Positions 28,233 through 36,114 of a stretch of 64,000 bases of DNA are shown here, in pieces; within the stretch, counting starts at the first letter, position 1; each line of letters opens with the position of its first letter. The notes below the pieces were generated by a model. That model was not told the origin of the DNA and did not search any database. It saw only the letters and a list, made by a program, of their open reading frames with translations. The position numbers and the translations under genes are program-made. This stretch comes from Ruminococcus_G sp964621905 (GTDB lineage Bacteria; Bacillota; Clostridia; Lachnospirales; Lachnospiraceae). The DNA lies in contig CAZUNG010000001.1 in NCBI GenBank assembly GCA_964621905.1, forward strand, positions 186,001 to 250,000. Direction: 5' to 3'.

Positions 28233-29750
28233 TTACGTGAGATGCTGCCACATAGCATAAGATGATTCATAAGTCATCTCGCTGGGGAGAAATTCCTTTA
28301 ATGTGCCGTCACCGCTGATGATCAACAGGCGGTCACAGACCTCACGCATTTCATTAAGATCATGAGTAATAAATAAGATTCCGGTACCATGGCTTGCCAG
28401 CTCTGTGCACGAATTCATGACGACCTTTTTTAACGTAATATTAAGATCATCTGTCGGATTTAAAAAAACTAATAGTTCAGGTGCAAAGGTAGATATTCGT
28501 TCCATGGAAATCATAAATTTCTGAGTGAACGGAAGTTTGCTTATTGGTTCGGGGAGCCCTTTATTTACTTGGATTCCTAAACGTTCTAATTTCAATTTTG
28601 AGTATGTATAAATTGATTTATCAAGGTAACCAAAAACGGAAGAGATCTTTTTTAAAGACGAAAAAACACCGTTTTCTTCAGGGGATAGATTGTGCATTAC
28701 AGAATATCGTCCATGGTTACCAAAAAGTACGCACATTTTATTCTGTTCGCAGCATTGCCGGCTTAAAAACTTTTGATTTACATGAGATCCGTTTCGATAG
28801 ATTGATCCGTGATACCGAATCTCCCTTCCCGACATTACTTCAGCGATAAGTCTGCTCCATTCCGTATTCAGCGAACACAGCCCGATGATCTCGCCTCTGT
28901 GAACAGAGAAAGATATGGGGTGTTGTATGCTCTTTGTGGACAACATAAGGTTTTCACAACATAAAACTGTTTCTTCCGCTTTTATATTTTTGCGAACCGG
29001 AGGTAGAGATGGGTGTTCCGTGCGGGCATCAGACATCATATATCGTATAATAACGTCCGGTGAAAAGTCTTTTCTCGGCAGTGACTTGACCGTATGCCCG
29101 TCCCTTGTTACTGTTATTGTGTCACATACAGAAGTCAACAGATCAATATCGTCACTGAGCATTAAAAGTGCGGCATGTCTTTTTCGCAGCATTTTGGCTG
29201 TTGTATCCCGATACTTTTTTATGAGCATGGGCATGTTCCTGAAAACAGCATCACAGATAACGATTCTGCGTCCGCTGAAAATTGCGCTGTAAAGCTCCAG
29301 CATAACACGCTCCTGTTCGCTTAGATTTCCAACCTTTGTGTGAGGTGAGATATCAAATTCGGCTTCGGATAAAAGCTGTTCACACATAGATGCCAGTTTT
29401 CTGGCATTCATAAACCCCCATTTGTGGCGAGTACTAAAAAAAAGGCTTAGATTCTCGGAAACTGTAAAGCTTTCAGATGATAAAAAACTGTTTCCAAGGT
29501 ATAGTACCTGCTCTTTTAGCTTAAGAGCCTCATCGCTGGAATTCATTTTTGTACCATCTAAAAAGATGGCGCCTCTATCCTTTTTATGAATACCAGCCAG
29601 GATCTGTGTGAGAATTGTCTTGCCAGAATTATGAAGTCCCGTAACTCCGACAAATTCACCTGCGTGTACATATAACCACATATCTTTTAAAGCATGCTTA
29701 TTCTCAATGTATGCAGATACGGCTTCGGTCCGCAAAATCTCGTGTCTCAT
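28233..29750 (-). CDS. RbsA-like tandem ABC ATPase with decayed catalytic motifs
   Basis: A 505-residue protein with the two-NBD layout of sugar ABC ATPases (RbsA/MglA), but with badly altered motifs. NBD1 keeps a Walker A (GLHNSGKT, residues 38-45). Its signature is reduced to NLSEQE and its Walker B ends CDAV, without the catalytic Glu. NBD2 has lost Walker A (GLCSLNTEWS) and the DEPTRGID segment reads FLNPTDDLN. It cannot be a normal transporter motor, and an intact RbsA-type protein is encoded 4 kb away on the other strand. It overlaps the histidine kinase gene by 4 nt and shares its operon. I infer a regulatory or adaptor role in sensing, for example docking to the permease or kinase. 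Confidence 0.8.
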   Translation of the reverse strand: MRHEILRTEAVSAYIENKHALKDMWLYVHAGEFVGVTGLHNSGKTILTQILAGIHKKDRGAIFLDGTKMNSSDEALKLKEQVLYLGNSFLSSESFTVSENLSLFFSTRHKWGFMNARKLASMCEQLLSEAEFDISPHTKVGNLSEQERVMLELYSAIFSGRRIVICDAVFRNMPMLIKKYRDTTAKMLRKRHAALLMLSDDIDLLTSVCDTITVTRDGHTVKSLPRKDFSPDVIIRYMMSDARTEHPSLPPVRKNIKAEETVLCCENLMLSTKSIQHPISFSVHRGEIIGLCSLNTEWSRLIAEVMSGREIRYHGSIYRNGSHVNQKFLSRQCCEQNKMCVLFGNHGRYSVMHNLSPEENGVFSSLKKISSVFGYLDKSIYTYSKLKLERLGIQVNKGLPEPISKLPFTQKFMISMERISTFAPELLVFLNPTDDLNITLKKVVMNSCTELASHGTGILFITHDLNEMREVCDRLLIISGDGTLKEFLPSEMTYESSYAMWQHLT

Positions 29751-30718
29751 AAAGAAATCTCCGGTTTTTCTGTATTTATCCAGGGCAGAGAAATTACGAT
29801 TTCGGTCCCCAGCATTTCAGTACTGTATATATGTATTCCGTAATCCTGTCCAAAAAATAGTTTTATTCGCTGATTGATGTTCCATAGTGCCATTCCGCCC
29901 CGTTTATCATTCCTCTTTGGTTCCGAATTATTTTCTATATTTCTGTTTAGCAGCTGAACCTCTTTTGCCGCCATCCCCTGCCCGTTGTCTGCTACATGAA
30001 TATAAAGAGTATTCTGTGTGTGTAATATTTGGATATCTACCAGTCCATTATCTTTTCTCTGTTCCAGGCCATGAAAAACAGCATTTTCAACCAGCGGCTG
30101 TAATGTCATTTTGGGGATATGGCATCGTAAGATATCCTCGTCGTCATAGCTGATCTGCAGGTGTAAACGATCTGTAAAACGATACTGCTGTATGGCAAAA
30201 TAGTCCTTGATATTATTCAGTTCATCGTAAATTGTTACAACAGATTCTTTCATGCCGATACTATAGCGGAAAAAAGATGCAAGAATCTCCAGCATATTGG
30301 CGACTTCCGGAGCATGGCTGTTAAGCGCATGCCAGCGGATGGAATCCAGTGTATTGTATAGAAAATGAGGATTAATCTGGCTCTGCAGTGTATTTAATTC
30401 TGTTTCCTTCAATGAAGATTGTACCGCAAAGTCATGTCTGGCTGCATCCTGCACAGCTTCTGCGGCTTTTTCGAACTGATTTTCCAGAGTTAGAGATGAA
30501 AATAACTCCCAATCGTTTTCCCCAGCATTCGCATGATAAATCTCTTCAGCTTTCAAAGATGCTTTTTTCCAACGTACAAAGAGCAATAAATGGATGATCA
30601 GTACTCCGGACAACAATATCAGGCTGAAGATAGCTGAGCAGCAGCTGATCACGACTGTAAGGACCGATAGCAGAAAACTCATAAATAAAGCAGCAAATAT
30701 TTTTTTATAATCTTTCAT
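29747..30718 (-). CDS. Sensor histidine kinase, LytS/YesM type, lacking a large sensor domain
   Basis: A 323-residue His_kinase-family (PF06580) protein. Two closely spaced hydrophobic helices occupy residues 10-50, leaving almost no extracytoplasmic loop. A coiled linker leads to the phosphoacceptor motif QINPHFLYNTLD, then a HATPase domain with PLVENAVFHG and DNGQGM. YesM kinases normally have a large external sensor, so input must come from a partner; the RbsA-like protein encoded in the overlapping next gene is the obvious candidate. It should phosphorylate the AraC-type regulator encoded 7 nt upstream. Confidence 0.88.
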   Translation of the reverse strand: MKDYKKIFAALFMSFLLSVLTVVISCCSAIFSLILLSGVLIIHLLLFVRWKKASLKAEEIYHANAGENDWELFSSLTLENQFEKAAEAVQDAARHDFAVQSSLKETELNTLQSQINPHFLYNTLDSIRWHALNSHAPEVANMLEILASFFRYSIGMKESVVTIYDELNNIKDYFAIQQYRFTDRLHLQISYDDEDILRCHIPKMTLQPLVENAVFHGLEQRKDNGLVDIQILHTQNTLYIHVADNGQGMAAKEVQLLNRNIENNSEPKRNDKRGGMALWNINQRIKLFFGQDYGIHIYSTEMLGTEIVISLPWINTEKPEISL

Positions 30719-30725
30719 GTTTTCC

Positions 30726-32333
30726 TCAAGTATGTAACTTCCGGTATTTTGCCGGCTTTAACCCCACTATTTTTTCAAATTGGTTACTAAAATACCGGGC
30801 ATCGGTATAGCCTACTTTCTTTGAGATGATGGGAATGATATCGTTCGTGGTCCTCAGCAGGTTTTTCGCCTTCTCAATGCGCTGCTCTGTCAGGTAATCC
30901 TTAAAATTAATTCCGGTTTCCTGTTTAAAAACGACGCTGAAATAGGAGGAACTAAGACCGGACTGTCTGGCCACATCCGCTATGGTTATTATTTCCGAAA
31001 GGTGTTCCCTGACATATTCTTTGGCAGTTCGAATTGGATAAATCCCCTGCTGCTTCTTTATACCCGCAAATTTTTCGACAGTTTTTCTTACGGACTCGGT
31101 TACATACTGAGCAAACTCCGTAATTGTTCTTGCATTATCAGCGTATTGTCGGATCAGCATACAGTCCTGCGTGATCTCTACTGCCGAAACTTTAGGAAAA
31201 TTTTCGGTCAGCAAAGAGGATAAGATGGATACGATCCGGTCCAATATATAATAATAGTTTGTATACAGTACAGGACGATCTCTTCGTAAACCTGTAAAAA
31301 TCTCTTCCAGTAATTTCGAACACTCTGAAATGTCCAGTGTATTGAACGTGCTCTTTAGACTGTTCAGCTGTTTCAAACGATCATTACTTAAAGCAGGGCC
31401 GCTTATTGTGCAGTTATCCATGCTGATCATCTGCCGCACACCATAGACGATCCGTGCATTGATCATTTCTTTTGCATTGGAATAACATAAAGGCAGATTA
31501 GATAACGTATTTGTGTAGGCAGTACTCATAGTGGTCGTATAACAATCAAAGGACATAACATACTTGTCGATATCCTCAAATAATATATTCAGTCTGTTTT
31601 TGAGCAAAATTTCATCATCCTTATAGTTAATGATGCTGAAAATATACATCCCCTGAATGCTGAAGATAAAAGTATCGGACCAGGGGCTCAGTTGCTTCTT
31701 CAGTAGTTCAAGGATATGTATATTTATAAAGCTTGTTTCAGGCTCTTCTATATGATGAAAAGAAACATCTGTTTTAATGACAACACAGGCAAAGTTTTGA
31801 TATGGCAAATGGCAGCTATATTTTTGAGATAAGACATTATGCTCCAGACAGATATTATGTTTAGCTAAAAGTTCATCCATCAGCTGTGTCCATTTTTCCT
31901 GACGGGCATCCATTACCTCCTGCCATAAAATCTGGTTTTGTATTTCTGCATCCTGTTGAAGTTTTTTGCGGTCACATATTTTTTTGATCGTGTCGTTTAA
32001 TTCGGATTCTCTGATCGGTTTTAACAAATAATCTTCCACCCCGAATTTAATCGCACTTGTGGCATATTCAAACTGGCGGTATCCGCTGATTACGATGAAA
32101 CTGATGTCAGGTTTCCTGTCGTATATTCGTGATATCAGTTCCAGCCCGTCCAATTCAGGCATCCGAATGTCCGTTATCACGATATCCGGTAAAATTTCTT
32201 CAATTTTATCAAGGGCCTCCAGACCGGTGTTGGCAAATCCGGCCATTTGTAGATCCAGGTCATCCCAGTGTATGAGATCTCTTATCAAATAACACATTTT
32301 TTCTTCATCATCTACTATCAGTACTTTATACAT
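30726..32333 (-). CDS. Response regulator with AraC-type DNA-binding domain (YesN type)
   Basis: A 535-residue regulator. The receiver domain (1-120) has Asp8-Asp9, phosphoacceptor Asp55 (VITDIRMP) and the usual Lys (LLKPI). A long middle region without a known fold (about 130-430) follows. It ends in two AraC-type helix-turn-helix motifs (ADVARQSGLSSSYFS; VGYTDARYFSNQFE). It starts behind a very strong GGGGGGAGG. It faces the ABC importer operon divergently, and I expect it to activate that operon; paired half-sites with a 21-bp repeat lie just before that promoter. Confidence 0.92.
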   Translation of the reverse strand: MYKVLIVDDEEKMCYLIRDLIHWDDLDLQMAGFANTGLEALDKIEEILPDIVITDIRMPELDGLELISRIYDRKPDISFIVISGYRQFEYATSAIKFGVEDYLLKPIRESELNDTIKKICDRKKLQQDAEIQNQILWQEVMDARQEKWTQLMDELLAKHNICLEHNVLSQKYSCHLPYQNFACVVIKTDVSFHHIEEPETSFINIHILELLKKQLSPWSDTFIFSIQGMYIFSIINYKDDEILLKNRLNILFEDIDKYVMSFDCYTTTMSTAYTNTLSNLPLCYSNAKEMINARIVYGVRQMISMDNCTISGPALSNDRLKQLNSLKSTFNTLDISECSKLLEEIFTGLRRDRPVLYTNYYYILDRIVSILSSLLTENFPKVSAVEITQDCMLIRQYADNARTITEFAQYVTESVRKTVEKFAGIKKQQGIYPIRTAKEYVREHLSEIITIADVARQSGLSSSYFSVVFKQETGINFKDYLTEQRIEKAKNLLRTTNDIIPIISKKVGYTDARYFSNQFEKIVGLKPAKYRKLHT

Positions 32334-32364
32334 GAACCTCCCCCCGATCTCAATGGTAGCTGTA

Positions 32365-32370
32365 ATTATA
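32365..32370 (-). promoter_or_regulatory. Possible -10 element for the regulator operon
   Basis: TATAAT on the minus strand, 32-37 nt before the regulator start codon. No convincing -35 is found at 16-18 nt, which fits an activator-dependent promoter. Confidence 0.4.
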
Positions 32371-32408
32371 GCTTAAGTGATGAAAGGTGAAATTGCAATA
32401 TTTTTTTG

Positions 32409-32474
32409 ATGGTAAGCAATGGTAAAACCGAAAAATCGAACAAATGTCGCAGTAAATCAAACAGTTGTCACATT
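32409..32474. promoter_or_regulatory. Candidate regulator binding sites (direct repeats)
   Basis: CAAATGTCGCAGT at 32441-32453 is repeated as CAGTTGTCACATT at 32462-32474, matching at 9 of 13 positions with a 21-bp period, the spacing typical of AraC-family half-site pairs. The downstream copy abuts the -35. Farther up, ATGGTAA occurs at 32409 and again 10 bp later at 32419. Confidence 0.45.
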
Positions 32475-32501
32475 GCGTCTGGTTAAGGTATATTCTATAA
32501 T
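32473..32501 (+). promoter_or_regulatory. Promoter for the ABC importer operon
   Basis: TTGCGT (32473-32478), 17 nt, TATAAT (32496-32501). A perfect -10 with a poor -35 is what an activated promoter would look like. Confidence 0.65.
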
Positions 32502-32567
32502 TTGTTTACACACTATAAAAGACGTCGGGCGTTATTGTGTCACAATAAAAGAGAAGGGGTAGAAAGA

Positions 32568-33578
32568 ATGAAAAAAGTATTGGTAATTATGCTCGCATCA
32601 GCGATGTTACTCAGTGTTACGGCCTGTTCCTTGCAGTCAGCGGTGGATTCGGATGACTCATTGGCGAAAAAAGATGCTAAAAGCGCTGATAATGACAGTG
32701 ACTACTTGTTTGGTCTTATTCTTCCAGAAACAGAATCAGAAGCTATTCAGTATACAATTAATACAGTAGGGGGTGAGATTGAAGAGCTCGGGTATGAGGT
32801 GATGGTGGGGAGCTATCAAAATGACGCTTCTAAAATCGCTTCGGTCGTGGAGAATTTTGACGTTGCAGGCGTCGACGTCGCACTTGTGAATCCGTATACA
32901 GAGGCTGATGCTGAGAGTACATCAAAGCTTCTTGAAGAAGTAGGGATCAAAAATGTAATTGTGGGTTTAAAACCATCTGTTTATGATGTGTTCCTTACTT
33001 TGGATCAGGTGCAGTATGGCGCTGACCTGGCAACGCTTGCCTGTGATTGGATTGATGAAACCTATGGTAATGAGAATGTTGAAGTGGCGCTTTTGACAAT
33101 GTCAAAAACACAAAACGTGCATGAACGTTCCTTTGGTATTCGGGATATGTTGGCAGAACGCTGTCCGAATGCTGAAATTGTTGCTGAAGCAGATGCATCA
33201 AATGCAGAGGACAGTATATCTGCTACAGAAAATCTTATCACCAAGCATCCAGGCATAAAGGTGGTAATATGCGTAAAGGATGATTTTGCAATTGGCGCCA
33301 TCGAAGCGTTCAAAGGAGCTGGAAAAGTCGGCGATGAATATGCTGTTTTTGGAATGGATTTTAATGAACAGGTCGGAAATGAATTGTTGAAAGCAGATAG
33401 CATATACCGGGGCTCGGCATACATTGACGGAAGTAAGATCAATTGTGGCGAAATTATGGAGCAGACCCTTAATGGTGAACTGGAAAAGGGAACAGATATC
33501 GTATATCCAACGGCACTTGTGACAGCCGAAAACGCGAAGGATGCTCTGGTTGAACATAATTATGAAGTTGAAGAATAA
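32568..33578 (+). CDS. Sugar-type ABC transporter substrate-binding lipoprotein
   Basis: A 336-residue lipoprotein: signal peptide with lipobox SVTAC (Cys20), then a two-lobed type 1 periplasmic-binding fold of the RbsB/xylose-binding group (FGLILPETES start, hinge crossings around VKDDFAIGAIEAFKGAG and GMDFNEQ). It should capture a sugar or related small molecule outside the membrane for the ATPase and permease encoded next. An upstream ATG-less extension in frame from 32502 was rejected; ATG at 32568 has GAAGGGG upstream. It is the first gene of a five-gene operon divergent from the two-component genes. Confidence 0.9.
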   Translation: MKKVLVIMLASAMLLSVTACSLQSAVDSDDSLAKKDAKSADNDSDYLFGLILPETESEAIQYTINTVGGEIEELGYEVMVGSYQNDASKIASVVENFDVAGVDVALVNPYTEADAESTSKLLEEVGIKNVIVGLKPSVYDVFLTLDQVQYGADLATLACDWIDETYGNENVEVALLTMSKTQNVHERSFGIRDMLAERCPNAEIVAEADASNAEDSISATENLITKHPGIKVVICVKDDFAIGAIEAFKGAGKVGDEYAVFGMDFNEQVGNELLKADSIYRGSAYIDGSKINCGEIMEQTLNGELEKGTDIVYPTALVTAENAKDALVEHNYEVEE

Positions 33579-33583
33579 AAACC

Positions 33584-33609
33584 CGGAGAGGGGGAATACC
33601 TCTCTCCGT
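33584..33609 (+). terminator. Intercistronic hairpin
   Basis: CGGAGAGG pairs with CCTCTCTCCG (one bulge), followed by TATTT. Such a hairpin between a binding-protein gene and its ATPase gene usually protects the upstream mRNA and lowers downstream expression. Confidence 0.45.
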
Positions 33610-33628
33610 ATTTAAGGAGGGAAATCTT

Positions 33629-35119
33629 TTGGAAGAACATACAATTCTATCGGTACAAAATATTTCCAAATATTATCCAGGCGTCAAGGCACTGGATGAT
33701 GTATCCATAAACTTCAAAAAGGGGGAAGTTCACGCACTTCTTGGAGAAAATGGAGCAGGAAAATCTACGCTGATCAAATGCATATCGGGGGCAGTCGAAC
33801 CGACCAAAGGGAAAATAGTTATCGATGGAAAGTCCTATAATCTCATGACGCCTCATGACGCCAGGAACCATGGTATTGAGGTGATTTATCAGGAATTTAA
33901 CCTGATACCCACGATGTCGGTACAGGAAAATATATATCTGGGAGGACGGGCTTCTGATAAAAAGCTTGTTGATTATAAAGCAATGCATGAGGGAACAAAA
34001 GCGCTGTTCGCGAAATTTAATATAAAGATAAATCCTGAAATCATCGTAAGCACACTTTCGCCGGCTTATCAACAGATTGTTGAAATCGCAAAATCCATTT
34101 CTAAGAATGTTAAAATCTTGATTATGGATGAGCCGACAGCCCCGCTCACAGTTACAGAGGTGGATTTGTTGTTTGATGTTATCGACCGGCTGAAAGCGGG
34201 AGGTGTAACGATCATTTACATATCACATCGAATCGAAGAAATATTCCGGATTACTGACCGCATTTCCATTATGCGTGATGGGAGATATATCAAAACATTG
34301 AAGACCGGTGAGACAAACCGGACAGAACTTATAGAATATATGGCGGGGCATAAAATTAATGAAACGTTCCCGGAGCGTCGATATCACACTGTTGAGAAAG
34401 TACTGGAGGTTAAAAACCTGACAGGAAACGGAGTGAAGAATGTTTCTTTTGATTTGCATCGCGGAGAAATTCTTGGATTCGCTGGTCTGGTTGGGTGCGG
34501 GCGCACCGAAATAATACGGGTCTTATACGGAGCTGAAAAGAAGGAGGCCGGCAGTGTTCTGTTAAATGGAGAAGAGGTAGATATTGATTCACCTAAGATG
34601 GCTATGAAGTTTGGACTGGGACTGATACCGGAAGACAGAAAAACACAGGGAGTGTTTCTTGAAGGGTCTGTAAAATGGAATATTACTTTAACCTGCCTGA
34701 AAGCAATATCGGGGAGATTCGGCATCGTGGATGTACAAAAAGAAAAACAGATAGCAGGGGATTATCGGAAAAAGCTCCGAATAAAAACACCCTCGCTTGA
34801 GCAAAGTGTTAAAAATCTATCCGGAGGAAATCAACAGAAAGTTGTAATCGCTAAGACCTTGTCGGCCAATGCAAATATCATTATATTTGATGAGCCTACC
34901 AGGGGCATTGATGTGGGTGCGAAACAGGAGATTTATAAACTCATGTCGGAACTAGTTGAGGGTGGCAAATCCATTATTATGATTTCTTCCGAAATGGATG
35001 AATTGCTGGGGATGGCGGACCGGATTATTGTACTGTGTGAGGGGCACCAGGCAGGTACGTTAAATAAAGATGAGTTTGACAAACAGCATATTTTGGATTT
35101 GGCTTCAGGGTCAAGATAA
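33629..35119 (+). CDS. Sugar ABC transporter ATP-binding protein (RbsA/MglA type)
   Basis: A 496-residue tandem ATPase. NBD1 has GENGAGKST, the usual RbsA-type weak signature LSPAYQQ and MDEPTAPL. NBD2 has GLVGCGRTE, LSGGNQQK and FDEPTRGIDVG. All are normal for this family, unlike the minus-strand relative at 28233-29750. It powers the importer with the permease encoded next. The start is a TTG at 33629: the strong AAGGAGGG lies 8 nt upstream and no ATG is near. Confidence 0.94.
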   Translation: MEEHTILSVQNISKYYPGVKALDDVSINFKKGEVHALLGENGAGKSTLIKCISGAVEPTKGKIVIDGKSYNLMTPHDARNHGIEVIYQEFNLIPTMSVQENIYLGGRASDKKLVDYKAMHEGTKALFAKFNIKINPEIIVSTLSPAYQQIVEIAKSISKNVKILIMDEPTAPLTVTEVDLLFDVIDRLKAGGVTIIYISHRIEEIFRITDRISIMRDGRYIKTLKTGETNRTELIEYMAGHKINETFPERRYHTVEKVLEVKNLTGNGVKNVSFDLHRGEILGFAGLVGCGRTEIIRVLYGAEKKEAGSVLLNGEEVDIDSPKMAMKFGLGLIPEDRKTQGVFLEGSVKWNITLTCLKAISGRFGIVDVQKEKQIAGDYRKKLRIKTPSLEQSVKNLSGGNQQKVVIAKTLSANANIIIFDEPTRGIDVGAKQEIYKLMSELVEGGKSIIMISSEMDELLGMADRIIVLCEGHQAGTLNKDEFDKQHILDLASGSR

Positions 35120-35146
35120 TAATGAACGGTGAATAGGAGATTTACT

Positions 35147-36100
35147 ATGAATCTTATGAGATTTTATAAAAAGTATGGTATTTATATTCTGTTGGTTGTT
35201 GAGATTATAGCTTTTTCGATCATCGCAGATAACTTCCTGTCAGTAAAAAATCTGCTCAATATTTTAAGGCAGATTTCCATGCTGGGAATTGTGGCATCTG
35301 GTGCTACGTTTGTCCTTATGACTGGCGGTATGGACTTATCGATTGGCGGTCAGATGGCGGTGAACGGGTTGCTTACCGCTGTACTGATGGTTAATTTTAA
35401 GATTCCCCCTGTCATTGCGATACTTGCATCAATTATGATCGGGTGCATTCTGGGGGCACTAAATGGATTTATCTCAGTGAAGTTCAAATTGACGCCTATT
35501 ATAGTGACGCTTGGAACCATGATGGTCTGGGAAGGCTTTGCATATGTTATGACAAATGGACTGCCGGTGTTCGGCTTTCCTGAAGGGTTTGCATTTATTG
35601 GACAGGGATACATTTTAGGGATTATTCCATTTCCAGTCGTCATTATGCTGGTGGTTGTAGTCATTGCGGCATTTATACTTAACAAGACATATTTCGGGCG
35701 TTATATCATAGCACTCGGAGGAAATAAGGAAGCAGCCCGCCTTGCAGGTGTGAATGTTAACAGGCTTACAGTAATTGTTTACACAATTGGAGGACTTTTC
35801 ACAGCAATTGGCTCAGTCGTGCTGCTTTCACGGACAAATTCAGCTCAGCCTGCAGCAGGTGCCGGATATGCGTTTGACTGTATCACAGCGTCCGTTTTAG
35901 GCGGGGTCAGCGTACAGGGTGGTAAAGGGAATATTATGGGGGCGTTCATCGGAGTTGTATTTATCGGAGTCATGAACAATGCATTTGTTCTGATGGGACT
36001 CAATGATTCTCTGCAGGATGTGTTTAAGGGGCTGATTTTGCTGGTAGCTGTGGCTCTTGACAATATCGATATCACAAAAAGAACTTTAGTTTCGGAATAG
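35147..36100 (+). CDS. Sugar ABC transporter permease (RbsC type)
   Basis: A 317-residue membrane protein with 8-10 hydrophobic helices of the BPD_transp_2 family. Family marks are MTGGMDLSIGGQM near the N-terminus and ALGGNKEAARLAGVNV in the coupling loop that contacts the ATPase. A homodimer would form the channel. ATG at 35147 follows TAGGAGA; a GTG at 35129 extends the frame but lacks a good site. The substrate cannot be read from the sequence. Confidence 0.93.
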   Translation: MNLMRFYKKYGIYILLVVEIIAFSIIADNFLSVKNLLNILRQISMLGIVASGATFVLMTGGMDLSIGGQMAVNGLLTAVLMVNFKIPPVIAILASIMIGCILGALNGFISVKFKLTPIIVTLGTMMVWEGFAYVMTNGLPVFGFPEGFAFIGQGYILGIIPFPVVIMLVVVVIAAFILNKTYFGRYIIALGGNKEAARLAGVNVNRLTVIVYTIGGLFTAIGSVVLLSRTNSAQPAAGAGYAFDCITASVLGGVSVQGGKGNIMGAFIGVVFIGVMNNAFVLMGLNDSLQDVFKGLILLVAVALDNIDITKRTLVSE

Positions 36101-36114
36101 GAGATAGTGCTCAA

